DNA of 64,000 nucleotides, taken from assembly GCF_026151205.1 (NCBI RefSeq), contig NC_087074.1:9705226-9769225 (forward strand), in the 5' to 3' direction. Position 1 is the first letter of the stretch; each line of letters starts with the position of its first letter. Under the pieces are notes generated by a model, which worked only from the letters and a program-made list of their open reading frames with translations, was not told the origin of the DNA and ran no database searches. Shown in pieces: positions 35,586 through 48,900 of the stretch. Origin of the DNA: Bolinopsis microptera. Taxonomy: Eukaryota; Ctenophora; Tentaculata; Lobata; Bolinopsidae. The position numbers and the translations under genes are program-made.

Positions 35586-35865
35586 AAGTGGCGTAACATT
35601 GCCTGTTGGTGCCACCCCCGCTGAAAAAGCGCCTCCCTGTTGGCGCCCCTTCCCCTTTTGGCGCCCCTCCCTAAAATTGAACAAATTAGATGATTTTAGA
35701 GGGTACGCCGGTAAAATCTCTAATTTAAACTGTGTTTCTAGAGCAAAACGTGCAGTTTTGCTAGTACCGTAGTTTAACTTTTTCCAAATTGTCCCACATT
35801 CAAACAATGATTTGGCATCTAAGATGGTACCCCCGGGGTCGACGGTGCCCTTTGTTACGCCACTG
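35586..35865. mobile_element. hAT-type MITE, older copy
   Basis: Ends AAGTGGCGTAAC and GTTACGCCACTG are inverted. The interior is rich in GGCGCCCC and matches the second copy 35 bp downstream. The flanking octamers GCTTCCAG and TCTTCCTG match at 6 of 8 positions, a decayed target-site duplication. Confidence 0.8.
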
Positions 35866-35900
35866 TCTTCCTGACTCCAGTACCTTGATGGCGACTTGTG

Positions 35901-36188
35901 CAGTGGCGTAACGTTGCCTGTTGGCGCCCCCCTGCCGAAAAGGCGCCCCCCTGTTGGCGCCCCCTCTCCTTTTGGTGCCCCTCCCTAAAATTAAACAAAT
36001 TAGGCGATTTAAGAGGATACGCCGGTAAAATCTCTAAAAAAGTGTGTATCTAGAGCAAAACGCGCAGTTTTGCTAGTACTTTAGTTAAGTTTTCGAAATT
36101 GTCCCACATTCAAACGACGATTTGGCGCCCCCCTAAGACGGCGCCCCCCTGCACAGCGGGGTCAGCAGGGCCCTTCGTTACGCCACTG
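35901..36188. mobile_element. hAT-type MITE, younger copy with perfect 8-bp duplication
   Basis: CAGTGGCGTAAC at the left and its complement at the right end. Both sides are flanked by GACTTGTG (35893-35900 and 36189-36196), an exact 8-bp target-site duplication as made by hAT transposases. There is no coding capacity. Confidence 0.93.
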
Positions 36189-36217
36189 GACTTGTGTCAC
36201 TCTCACTGATTGGTCAC

Positions 36218-36430
36218 TGGTCAAAATTTCAGTCAAAATCGCGAAATTTCAGTCAAGGGGACGGCGGAAAAGCTCCTCTTCAAAAATCTTCAAAAATCTC
36301 TTCTTATATTCTGATAATTTTCCGTTTATCAAAGCTTTCTTTGGGAATAGAACTTTGAGTACCTCAATCTTGTGCCATCCTCAGTAAGATGGTCATTGAA
36401 GAAAAATGAATTAAGTCAAAACAGTGAACA
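36218..36430. repeat. Dispersed repeat family, copy D
   Basis: Same word order as 33861-34140, including GGGGACGGCGGAAAAGC and TTTCTTTGGGAATAGAACTT, in the same orientation. The two hAT MITEs sit between this copy and the partial copy at 35463. Confidence 0.75.
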
Positions 36431-36692
36431 GAAATCACTTGCTATGTTAACCATGTAAATTATCATAATTTATATTTCGGACTTTATGGCTGAGATTGCT
36501 TTTGGTTCAAAATTCAAAGAGAACGAAGAATATTTCATTTCCTGTTCAGCAAACATACAATAATGAAATAGATTAGTCTTCCAGCTCATTGTTAAATGTT
36601 AATCAATCAAACCGCAAATATAAATGAATATGCAAGTGATTTACCATCAGGCTCTTAAAGGTTGCGCATAAATAATAGGTGCTTACATCAGT

Positions 36693-36755
36693 TGACAATC
36701 ATCCACTATAAGGCTAAAACTCCAATACTTTTAGCCTTATGAAGGATGATTGTCA
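36693..36755 (+). ncRNA. Pre-miRNA-like hairpin (candidate)
   Basis: Arms 36693-36719 and 36729-36755 are 27 nt each and complementary except for a three-base internal loop (ACT opposite GAA), with a 9-nt terminal loop. The stem extends partly beyond both arms. Short-looped, nearly perfect hairpins of this size are typical of cnidarian miRNA precursors. It lies about 145 bp upstream of the SDR start codon and outside coding sequence. A miniature transposon palindrome is an alternative. Confidence 0.4.
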
Positions 36756-36891
36756 TGATATCTGTGAAACCTGACCACATGTTATTTATGAACCACCAGT
36801 AGTTTCATTCCAAAATTCGAACAAAAAACCCAAATTTTAAACGTTTGACTTTTATAACAGATAGTGTTTTGATTGAACTTTTCTCACTTTA

Positions 36892-36901
36892 AGGTAGAAT
36901 G
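36892..36901 (+). promoter_or_regulatory. Splice acceptor directly before the SDR start codon
   Basis: A pyrimidine-rich tract ending in CTCACTTTAAG is followed by only GTAGA before the ATG at 36899. This suggests either a 5' UTR intron or a trans-splice acceptor for a spliced leader. Confidence 0.45.
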
Positions 36902-39900
36902 TCGTATCTGATTCTGGGTGGCTGTGGGTTTATCGGCAGGAACTTAGTATCCCACTTACTGGACAATGAACTTGCTGAAACTATTGTTGTCATCGACAAG
37001 GTATGTGTTTCTAGTGTAAACTCGTTTAGTTCATTAGTCAATTAAATGTATTTTAGTGTCCGTTTTATTTATTTTACTTTAGATTCCCTAAATTTTTTGA
37101 TATTCGAAAAATTTCCAAATATGGTAAAATCATTTCTTTAAAAGCGGAGTCCATGAAATTAATGGAATGTGGTACTGGACTCACAGTAATGTGACACAAT
37201 AATCAGTAAAATATGTAACCTGGCTGTAAATGCTGTATCCTAATATGATCTAATAGTTGTCGTGATACAACCTGGCTAGCTTTGATTTTCTCTGCGGAGA
37301 AAACGGTATAGGCAGGGGTCAGGGAAAATGTTGTTGTGATTTTAATTTACAGCTTATATAGTACGGCAAGGGAGAAATTTATTGCCATATTTGATTTTAT
37401 CTTCAGACCGAAAGAAAAATTATCAGTTAAAATCTAGCTATAACTTCCGTTATTTATCATCTGACCTGCTTTGAAAGCAAATGGGGTTCGATCAAATCTA
37501 GTTAAAGTTATTAAGTTATGGCTGTTTTGTAAAATAATAAAATTGTAAAATGTGTAAAAACTGTCATTTTTGGGACATAGCGATTGAAATTTCTGTATGC
37601 AATAGAATTATACATCCTTGTTTCCTTTTAACTAACCATTACTGTAGCAAGTATCTGTTCTACTCACTCTATTCTTAAAGTTAGCGTGTATTCACACAAA
37701 AAAGAGTTGTGGTACACTGTATAATACTACAGGGTTTGAAATTCATGATTACACAATTTATAACCGTGTGCTATCATTACTTCCTTAAATGTGATCTCAT
37801 ATTTTAGCAGTACAGGTTGTAGCAATGTTGGGTGTGCTGTGTGCTCAAGTCACGATTTGGGTGGCTTTTTTGAGTGGGTACGCCGTTTTCATCCCTAGTT
37901 TTAGTACAGTGCTGGGCTTTTGACACGTGAGGTTATATTGAGGCTTGGTTTGCTGGCTATTTGGAGCTAGGGTGACATGTTAGTTTCATCTTAATAACCA
38001 GGAGAATGATCTATTTTCTGGACTATTCTTCAACAGAAAATCAAATCATAATAAATGTTTAATAACACAACTATTTAAGATAAAACTTATACTCTGCAGT
38101 GTTTAATATAAACCTCCCAGAAATGTACTTGTATATTGTATAGTGTATACTTGGTATGGATGGACTGGACACCTATGCTTGAAAAATGTCGGTAATAATA
38201 ATGCATAATATGAAACCAAATATTTAAAGATCTGACACCAATTATGACTAAAATAGTTTATCGATAAAGTTTCTCAAGTTCGTGAAGTGACGGTTTGAAT
38301 AGAAAAGTTTTTAGAAGAGCAAAAAACAAATTCCTTTCACATAAAAAGTAAATATTATAAGTACCCTATGTACTTCCATTCACTTACATGGTTTTGATTT
38401 TACCTACACCTAGAACAGTTTGATAGGTAGGATGTCAATCTATTTTTATTACTAATATACTTACAAATAGCCATTAGGTTTAAGCTTGTTCCCAATGAAT
38501 CTATATTACTAAATACAAATATTTGACGTTGTCGTCTAGACTTGAGACCAGGTACACATGATATTATAGTACCATCACGTTAGCTAGAATATTGCACAAT
38601 ATCGAAACTTTCCTTTTCCAATTTACGAACTTAATTCTCTACATCAGCTTTAAAACCACTGAAAGAACTATTAATTCGTGAGCTAAACGGTCTGGCTTAT
38701 TATAGGCATTATTATGAAATTGACCTTTTTGAATATCACTATCTAAAAAGGAATAGGTGTCAATGAAATAATATTTCGAACCATTTTATGAGCTCTAAAT
38801 ATTCTACTATCCTTGTATGTGCTACTATCCTTGTATGTGCTACTATCCTTGTATGTGCTTGTATGTGACTGCATTTGAGCATTATGTAATATGTGCTCAA
38901 ATGCAAATGTAATATTTGTACGGGACCACTTTTAGTACTGACACGACTACCACTATAACTAGTTTCTCGTCGTAGAGTTGCGACATTTTGCAGATCTGCG
39001 ATATTGGTACGCTCTAGCCCAGATCTCTGAGTATGCAATATGTTACACAATCGCACTGCAATATTGCATTTTACTGGAGTGGATTGAGGCTGTCTCAGCT
39101 GCGAATTATTACTTTGGTAAAAATTCAAATTTCTTTTCAATAAAATGTAATATCGTGTATTGCCATGTTCACGTAAGTGAATACGGAGGTCTAAGATCTC
39201 AAAATATAGTGCGTTATTTGTATTAATTTGGGTTTACTTAAACTTGCAAAGGAGTAATGAATGAGAGCAAGCAAATGTTCTACCATATTTGCCTCCCAAT
39301 TCCCTTGTAAATTTGCTCGATCTTCTTAATTTAATGTATCGTAATGAAGATAACTTGAAATAATCTAATTACATGGTCGTCATTAACTGTGACAGTGACA
39401 GTAACCTTAAGTGTAATAATAATTTGTACCAGATCTTAACATTAAATATCCTCTAAACTAAGGGCTTCTTGTTGATAAGATATTAGGTATATATATTATC
39501 TGGATCAGATTACTACTCACTTGCTGCAATGTAGTGGAAGAGAGCCCAGGTCAATGATGCTGGACTAAAGCCAAGCGATGATGATTAATAAAGAACAATG
39601 TTACTTGTTAGACTGGCAGATGTTTGACAAGATGATGGTTGCCAATATTGTTGTACAATTATAAAATATGCAGCAGTTTGGTGGTTGTAACCTTAGATTA
39701 GATAGGGTAATGGCTCGGTTACAATTATCAAGTTAGTCACGCCACATGGCGAGTGCATGTCTCACCGCACCAATATACTTGTAATAGGATATTACAGCTG
39801 TAGTCTTCACTAACTACTCAATACTCCTTTATCTTTAGTTAAACCCTCAAGGACTGGCTACGAGTCACTGAACATGTTCAGATATGTGGTACAGTGGTTT

Positions 39901-42900
39901 TATGGTAATATGGTATGTATGGTATGTGGTAATATAGTGGTATGAATAGTAGCTTCTCCTAACGCTCCTTTATAATATAACATTATAAGAACTGTAACAG
40001 AAGAGCATCTGTGTAAATGACTTCCTCGTGTTGTTAACCTATTGTATCAGGTATATAAAATATAGATGTAGACTTATGTTCCTTATTAGCGAGCATTCTC
40101 ATTCGCTCTCGAGAAAACCAGACTTACTCAAGAATGCACATGTTCTGTACTTCTGTATTTTGTTAGGAAGATGGAAATTTAAACAGAGCATACTTCATTG
40201 TATACCGTTTAGTCAGGGTACGTATAAAGTGGTTTGAAGAGAGCCAAATGAAGTGGTACAAATTAAAAAGAGTGCTCATTGCCGCGTGTTCATACTATTT
40301 TACTGCAGGAGATGTACCTTCACCACGTGACCAAGCGAGATCTTCTGCAGATCTTTGCACTCTCTGTGTACATAATGCATCCATAAAGGTCATTTCTTAG
40401 GAGGAACTTAATTGGCTCCCTTGCTTGGTAATTATCGACTATTATATTGTGTTAGTGAATGCTGGCTCCATCAAAATCTCAGTACCGTTATTGCTTTGTT
40501 TTTATGATATGCTAAGTGAACTGATTTTAGTTAAGAATAGCAGAATCCCTGAAGATATGGTTCACATTAGCCATAAAATAGATAAAACAGTTACAATTTC
40601 ACACCTTTATTTATCTTTTAGTCGTTTAATTTGTCGTGAAATAACACCAGGTTACTTTTTGCGACATCCAGAGTATAGTCCTGGTGTGTATTGAAGATCA
40701 CACTCGTCTTGGTGGTCATTGTTTAGCCCATTAACTTACATCTGTCATTTACTGGACCACTTAATTCCCATGACAACAGATTAATCTCAGTTATTTTACA
40801 AATTCACGTGACTTACAGGCGAAACTTGCTAGAAAATCAGACCATGGTAAAAGTTAGGAAATATGGTTTGAACTTTACGCAAGACGCGGAATTTTAATTT
40901 GGTACTTGCGCACGCGAAGTCTCGAGCGCGCTCATGCCGATCTGTATATTATACCTTAGAATCTAGCTTAGCTGCATGCTGCACTTACCGCATTAACGAA
41001 CAGCTAGCCAGCTGCAGATCGTTTCATATAACTCAGTAGACTGTTCTGTTACTCGTTCAATTAGGAAAACTTGATGTTGTACATAGACGGCATCTGCATT
41101 ACATTTACAACAATAGATACGCTGGCATTATTTCGAATATAAATCTTTATAAACACTACAACAGATAAGCACAGAGATCAGAACTTTCTGCTATTAGGTG
41201 GAGCGTTGTCGATATAGAATACATGCTGAGATGTCCAGTTGATGTCTACGATGGATGAACCCGTTTTTCAGTTCTTAAATGTCGTGCTTAAAATCATATT
41301 GATTCACTTTGAATTTGAAAATTAACTGTCTTAAATAAATACTTCTTCTCATTACAAAATTAACAGTCCAATAAATTGTAAATTTGCCAAGGTAAACGTA
41401 TATTTACTATCGTAATTAAGTTAGCTCAAACCTTCATTCTGATAAACATAAAATCCACATCCTACGGAAGTCATTTTTGGCTATTAAAGACCCCTCCCTT
41501 CCGAAAGCCATTTTACTTATAGCTATTATGTATGAATTACCAACTTACCAAGCAACCTCCTCTTAGCCTTGCCCCAGACTGGCATACATATCATGTGAAT
41601 TTATATGTGAACCAACATGTGAACCAACATGTGAACCAATATGTGAACCAACATGTGAACCAACATGTGAACCAACATGTGAACCAACATGTGAAACATC
41701 CCTAAGGGTACTTTGGGAACCTGTGAATTCTCTGCTTTTTAAGAATCTCAATGAAACCATAGAGTCTATCACACGCTTTTTCCCCACTGATATCTTTGAA
41801 ATCCATGATTTAATTACAAATGATCTACTTATGTAGACTATGGCGTTCGTTGTGGAGTTCAAACATACGCTAACAGAAAAGGAGAAGTTCAGCAAATGAT
41901 AACGTCCCTCCTCTTCGACATCAGCTCCATGGAATGCGTTTAAGTAACCATCAAAAGCAGTGGTTCCGGTTGTCATTTGGAGGAATGCAAATATCGTGTA
42001 CACAACGAGCGGAGCATTAAACAGGGCATAAGCTAATGTCAGCATTATGATAGTGATTGTAGCATTGTTCTTCAACCTGCTCCTGCGTGAAGAATGCAGA
42101 CCCCGATGTAACTTCGCATCCCTTTGCCTGGAGCTGTAGAGAGACCTAATAGAGATGCCACATGAAGGTAAAACCACAACCAGAGGTGCAAGAAACTCAA
42201 ATACTCCGATGATGAAATAGTGTGAATATCCATACCATGTGTAATCATAACAGGTAACCCCCGCTTCGTCGTACGTATATAGAGTTCCAAACCAAAACGG
42301 CACCGAACTTTGTACCAGCATGAGGAAGATATATCCAAAAATAAGATATAGTGGACCTTTACGGTTTGTTTTCTTTAAAGGGAACACGACCGCAATCATC
42401 CTGCTGACACACAGGACTGCGATAATGAACACTGAAACTCTCATGGCAGTGTTCCAGACCAGACCCCAGATCGAGCAGAAGATATCCGACCTAAACATCA
42501 CAGGATTTCTGTTATCCAGGTAGCTGATTGTGGTCGGGAAGTGGGCGGTAATAATGGTGATGTCCACGACACTGATAAGCAGGTAGAGCATAAAACTGAG
42601 ATTTCTTTTTCCAGTGTAGGTGAGGAAGTATATTTGCATTATCAGGTTAAGAGGTAGACCAATAAGAATGCTAGCCATAGAGATCGTCCCTAGCACAGCG
42701 TCACCAGGATCAATTGGTCTTCTAATTCTCATCATAGTCGTCATAGTCGTTGTAGTGGTCATTGTCGCTAAAAGTTGGGTAACATTAGATGCAACTTACA
42801 TATGATACTGACAAAATAATTTAGTTGCAAATAAACCCAGGGTTAAGGTTTGGCTGATAAATCATCCATTGCGTTTAATTGAACGTCATTATTACGTAAC

Positions 42901-45900
42901 TTTGATTTAAGAGACCAAGAATTTTTCATGCAATTAAGCAGCTAGAATGTTTCAAGCAGGGTCGGGTATAATTATTTGAACTTTAGAAACATTTCACAAA
43001 TAATCTAAAATCTTACGTATAATCTCTAAGTACTACAATTAGGCAAAACGTCACAATGCACGAATAATTATGTGAAAAAATGTCAACATCGGTCAGCAAA
43101 ATATATCAAACGAAGAAATGTGTGACCGTGACAAATAAAGTTAGAGAAAACACGATGAAATAATATAACAATCGTTTAGTTATTTAGAGTCTTTGGCGGC
43201 AATATGATTATAATTTTTAGAATTCGTAGTACAATAATTGAAATTCCAAGACGTCTAAGTAGGATAACAGATCCAAAGCTGACAAATCCAGCACTGAGCA
43301 CGGTTGCCTTTTTGCAAAGGCTTCCATTTTTATGCTCACGGATCAATGAGTGTCACCTGATACCGCCGCATGAAAACAGCTAGGCTATTCCAAAATCATT
43401 GTTCGTCGAAGGAGCTAGCCTCAAAACGCTGTGATGACGATACGGTTACGTAAAAGCATCAATTTTCCGGTAGCCAATTATCTTGAAGTAGGTTTCAATT
43501 TTCAATTCATGGAGAGACCACCCACTCCAAAGCGTAAAAGTCATGTCGATCACGTCAAAATATTAATAATAATTACAAAGAAATTAATACATAGCACAAA
43601 TCAATTATCATGGCTAATATATATCATAATATTCGCAACTATGTATTCGGGAATTTTGAATTGACGTTTATTCGCCGCTCCCGCTAAATCGCTCGCCGAA
43701 ATAAAATAAAAGGTCTTGTGAAAAGGCTCCGAGGATATGAAAGTGACTTAGTTGGATGTATTTTTGGACGCTGATTCCGAATCACCCCCAACAATGTAGG
43801 GTAAAATACTTCCCTGAGGAGGGCAGAACACTGTTTTGGTCACGTGACAGGCTAGGAAAACGCGATGGCTGTGGTTAAGGTTAGCTTCGGGGTCAGGGTT
43901 TATGTAAAACCGTTTTGTTTGGCTGCAAAACCGTAAATCACAAGTCACGTGATAATTTTTGGGCAAATAATAAGAGCCTTTATTTACGGCAACAGCTGAC
44001 TACACTTAGACTTATGTTACGATATGGGCTCTGCTGATTTTCCTCAAACGTAACTGTCATATCAACCAATCGGAAACTTACTTTTGTACGATCTGTCTAA
44101 TTTAAGTACTTAAGGTTAGTCTGTCGCTATTGAAACCTTATTGACGTCCGTTTAGACGGTAAAAATAACGAAGAGAAAAATTGTTTGATGGCTTTAGCCA
44201 ACCAAGCACGGCAAACGAAAAAGCAAGTGCTATCACCACTTTCCTTCAACCGTCCAACATTATTGCCAATAAGTTATTGATGCTTTTCATACAAACAAGT
44301 TAAAACAAATTCTTTATGTTATATAAGTGTTATTGCGTACCTTTTAACCCATCACAAACGCGCTTCCAAGTACGTGATAATAATGTTAGTTGAGTAGTTG
44401 ACAGATAAACTAAGCTTACCTCTTGAGAAACCTAAGCTACTGGCGTAAGCTAAGCTTTAGATAAAGCATCTGCTCGCGCCAAGCTGCAAATCTCAGTAGT
44501 AAGCAACCGACAAATACAGCTATCAAAGGGTAATATCTAGTAAAAGGTTATGTTAATCTAGACGTATTCGACTAACAATGATGAGAACCAACCAAATCAC
44601 TACACTAGGATCAATGATTCAGATTGAGGGGGAATGTTTATTAACCAAATTGAATATAATTATAATAATGTTGAAATTTTATTATGTGTTGTATTTTTAT
44701 TATATATTCTATCAGCTTGAATATGTATACACATTCAAGCAGTTGTACATTACTACAACCCGATTAGAAATTATGGAGCAAAGAAATTTCATTTCAATTT
44801 ATATGAAAATGATCTCGAAAATTCTAGGTTAAGAACGACACTTAGTGTATTATATACAGTTAGAGAAGGAGATCAAACATATATATCAATCAAGTAATGT
44901 CAAAGTTGAGATCTGAAGCCTTTTTATAAATTTCATTGTATTCCCTGAAAAATTCGCAATGTTTATGCTTTTCAAGCTACTGATTTCATTAGATAAAGCA
45001 ATATGATGATAAGAAGAAGAGGTTTCAAAGTTTGCGATGCTAGATTAATCCCAACTCCGAACGACTTTATTCAATATTCATCGATGAACATTTGTCAGTC
45101 ACAACGACCCTCTTAGTGATAGTCTGGCGGTAGTCCATTTTCGCGTGTTATTTTTAGTCCAAGAGATTACTGGAATACAAATCTCGTCGCAGAATATCGA
45201 TAAAATTATCAACTAGCATTTTTGTTATGAAGCATCTGGCAAAGTGACACTATTTTATGCAATAAAACCACCAGCAATGATTGGCACCATTGAGCTAAAT
45301 CTTCCAACGGGAATTATGATAATTATAAGATGAGGTCCTATAAATACCGACCAGCACTCAGCAGCCCGCCTCGAGGTAATCTGTAATCTGTATCATTACC
45401 TACTAGAAACACCTGTCTCTCTCACACCGACTGACTATTAGCCGTTTATATAGCATTGAGTTTCAAGGTTCGTACGGTATCTCACAGATCTTAATGATTA
45501 GTTATCTCTACTAATGACATTTCAACGAAAAGTCCCGTATGAAATAAATACGATCTCTAGATTACTGGTCGAGGTTTAGGTATGTATCTGTGCAACCCTG
45601 GTAACCCTGGTAACCCTGGTAATCCTGGTAACCCGGTAAGTCTCACAATGATCTGCTGAGATTTAGGAACATCAGGTGAAACGAATACAAAATCATGGGT
45701 AGAAAATACCTTAACCTGGTAGCCCTGTTGCCTGCACAAGAGCAATTCTCACTGCAAATCCACATTTTTTGTGAACAAACTGATGTGAATCCTATCTACA
45801 AAATATTCTTTCTGAAAACAAAACAAAGCAGTCTGAATATAGACTAGAGTTAACTTGGTACAACTGGAATGCTGTTAGACTAACACCATTCCACTATTAC

Positions 45901-48900
45901 AGTCTTATAGATATAAGATATCTAGGGTTGTATAATTAATTTGGAATCCTTATTCTTAAGCAATTTCTTATAAGGTTCTTACTTGCCAGATTTATACCCA
46001 ATCAAATAGCAAAGGGGGACGCAACAAATAATTCCGACGACGGAAAATAATTGCCAATTAGCCTCAATCATTAAATGTTGCTAAATTTGACGGTAGTGTA
46101 ACTTGAAGCGTCAGTGAATACAAAATTTTGTAATCATGACATGACATCAGACATGTACGAATAATCGCTGTTTAGTCCTAGACAGAATCAATAAAAATTC
46201 CGTGTTGTGTGCCAGTAACGGACCAGATTGGAAATTATTTAGTGTTAGATCGCACGGGATGCTTTATTACGAGTGGTGCATGATCACTGATCATGCGCAG
46301 ATGTGAAATTTTATTTCCTCTTTGTTCTGGTCTTGATGTTTAGCAGAGCCTCCCGCTGACGTCATCTTAGTGTCAACTGTCAAAGTAACCGTTGAATTGT
46401 AACAAGTGTCAAGGCAACGCAGTCGCCATCGTCGACTTAACTGATCGATTAAGTAGAGTGTAAACTGTAAAGGAACATGAAACAGGTAACAAACAAGCCA
46501 AAACAACCACGGCAATTGTATTGTATCCTAAACAGATCGATTCGTGGTCTATTACAGAGTGACCAATAAGCGTCGAGGTGTAACATCACGTGCTGCTGAT
46601 CAGACCAATCAAGTAACAGGAGCGGCGGTAGATTTAAATCGATGGTTTACTTTCTTTATGTGAATTCGACCCCTGCTGAGACGGCCATAACACACCGTAG
46701 CCACACAATACATAAATCAAGGAAAGCCCCACAAATTACGAGAAAACAAAATTATCACAAGTGCTCCCACTCACCCCCGACAGGACACACCGAAACTTCC
46801 GAACAAACTTAAAGTTGGGAACCCTCGGAAACGGGGAAAAACAACGAAACCCCATAAAACCCTGTCACACCCAGGCTTCAAAGCTCCCCAACGCCGACAA
46901 ACACATGCAAACACATGCACAGTGCACACCGCATGCAAAGTTGAGCATTGCTCACTATAGGCGTCCTATCAAAACACCACCTACTTTCTACAAGGACCAA
47001 TGCCCGAGCTGCACTATTTTAAATTCCAAGTTAACCCCAACGGCTCCGGCTCCCCAACCACGGCAGAAACTTCATTGCTAGACTATCACCAGATCAACCA
47101 TTTGCAGATTGCAATGACTAAAACAACGCTGGTATCTCATCAGCTCTCACGCGATGCCACAGTGCACTCACCCGCCGTCACAATTGCAAAAAATGCCAAC
47201 ACCTCTAGCGCAATGCGCATAAAGCAGTAAGCTTACACAATAAATCACAAGATCCCGCAGAGGGGCTGTCTCCTCCATCCCACACATTCAACCTGGGCAG
47301 CGCCACCGAAATAGTAGAGGCCGTTGTTGGACTAGAGACCACAGTATTAAAAGAAATTATGAATTGGTCAAATCTAAAATGTTATACAATATAGCGTAAC
47401 TAGTTTAAATTTTACTTTCCTTTCTTCACAGAACCATTTTTACAATAACTGCTGTGACCCTGGTCATTAGGAAAGTTCGCAAGAGATGGACCACGTTTTC
47501 CCCAATTTAACTTTAGAAGATTGTCACAACAAGAACTTTTAAGATAGGCATATGATATTTTACATGTCTATAGTTCAACTAATTGAGTTTCGATTAATAA
47601 AATTTTTGAAGCATTTAGTCGAGGGCAAATTGAGGCTAACGAGTCATTTTACATTTTGTATTCTAATGACAGCTTCCAAGTATGTAATAAAAGTTTAAAC
47701 GTGTTCAATCGATTCATCAGATTAAACTCTTTCAGAATCCGAAGAGAGGAGGGAAATTTTTCCGCTAATTGAGGGGAAAATGAGGCTAACAAGTCATTAC
47801 TAAGTTATGAATTATATTTGAATAATAACTTCTATCAAAGTATCCTCTGATCTAAAATACATGAGTTGGATGATCTAGGTCGAAGGCTGGCCCAGTCGAC
47901 CACTTTTTCCTTGAGTCTTGTGATTAAGCTAGGAGGTCGCCGAACATCTCATTTTAAAGCCGTATCGATTTTTTATACGCATACCAAAAATCAAATGCGT
48001 AACTAAAACAGAAATGAAATTACAGAAATTTTAATTTTTTTGTCAAAAAACGAACTTTTAGAGGTGTTTCTAATGACCAGGGTCTTGTGCAACAGAGCCT
48101 GTAGCACGTATAAAGTAAATTTACTACGGTAGAGGACTCAACCACATACTCTTCCTTTATTTCTAATAATCCCAGCAAATATGCCAATTTGGCAACGGAA
48201 AAATGCGGAGTCCCAATCATTTCTGGTAGTCCATCAGAGCTTCATAACACGGATTTCCGAAGCATTTGATTAATCAGAGCGATTAATGAAACAGTGAAGT
48301 GTGGCCGATCTTTATATCCACGTTCGGGCATCATTGCAGCCAACCAAGAAGTATATGCCCTGATTGAAGGTCCTAATTTTCCAACCAAGACGTATCTTAG
48401 TATGGTCACAAAATAGATTTTCAAAAAGGTGATGTTAAGTTACATTCAGTTAAATGACTCCAAGAGTGTACACCGTCCCATTTCCCTCAACCAGTGGCGG
48501 CGTTACTAAAACGACGTGGCAGCACGCAAAAAATCCCACTACAGAAACATTTAACAATTTTGTTGCTTAATTTGGCAAACAATTTAAGATTGTCGATGAA
48601 GTCTTTATTCCCATTCAGTAAAGGAAGATAACTTTCCTCTTACTTTTATTTAATTCGATATGAATTCAACGAATCAAGTCAGATAATAATCTTGACCTTG
48701 CAGTCTCAAGACGGCGTGAATAAAATTATTTAGTTTATGGGATTTCAATCAATAGTATTATTGAGACACAGAAATAATAATCTACCAGTATAATTTGTAA
48801 CTCTATAATCTATATGATCTGTCATCTGAAGCTCACAAAATACTAATAGGCGCAATGCAACTGTCATATCTGATTAAGCAGTTTTTTATTTGTTTTAATT

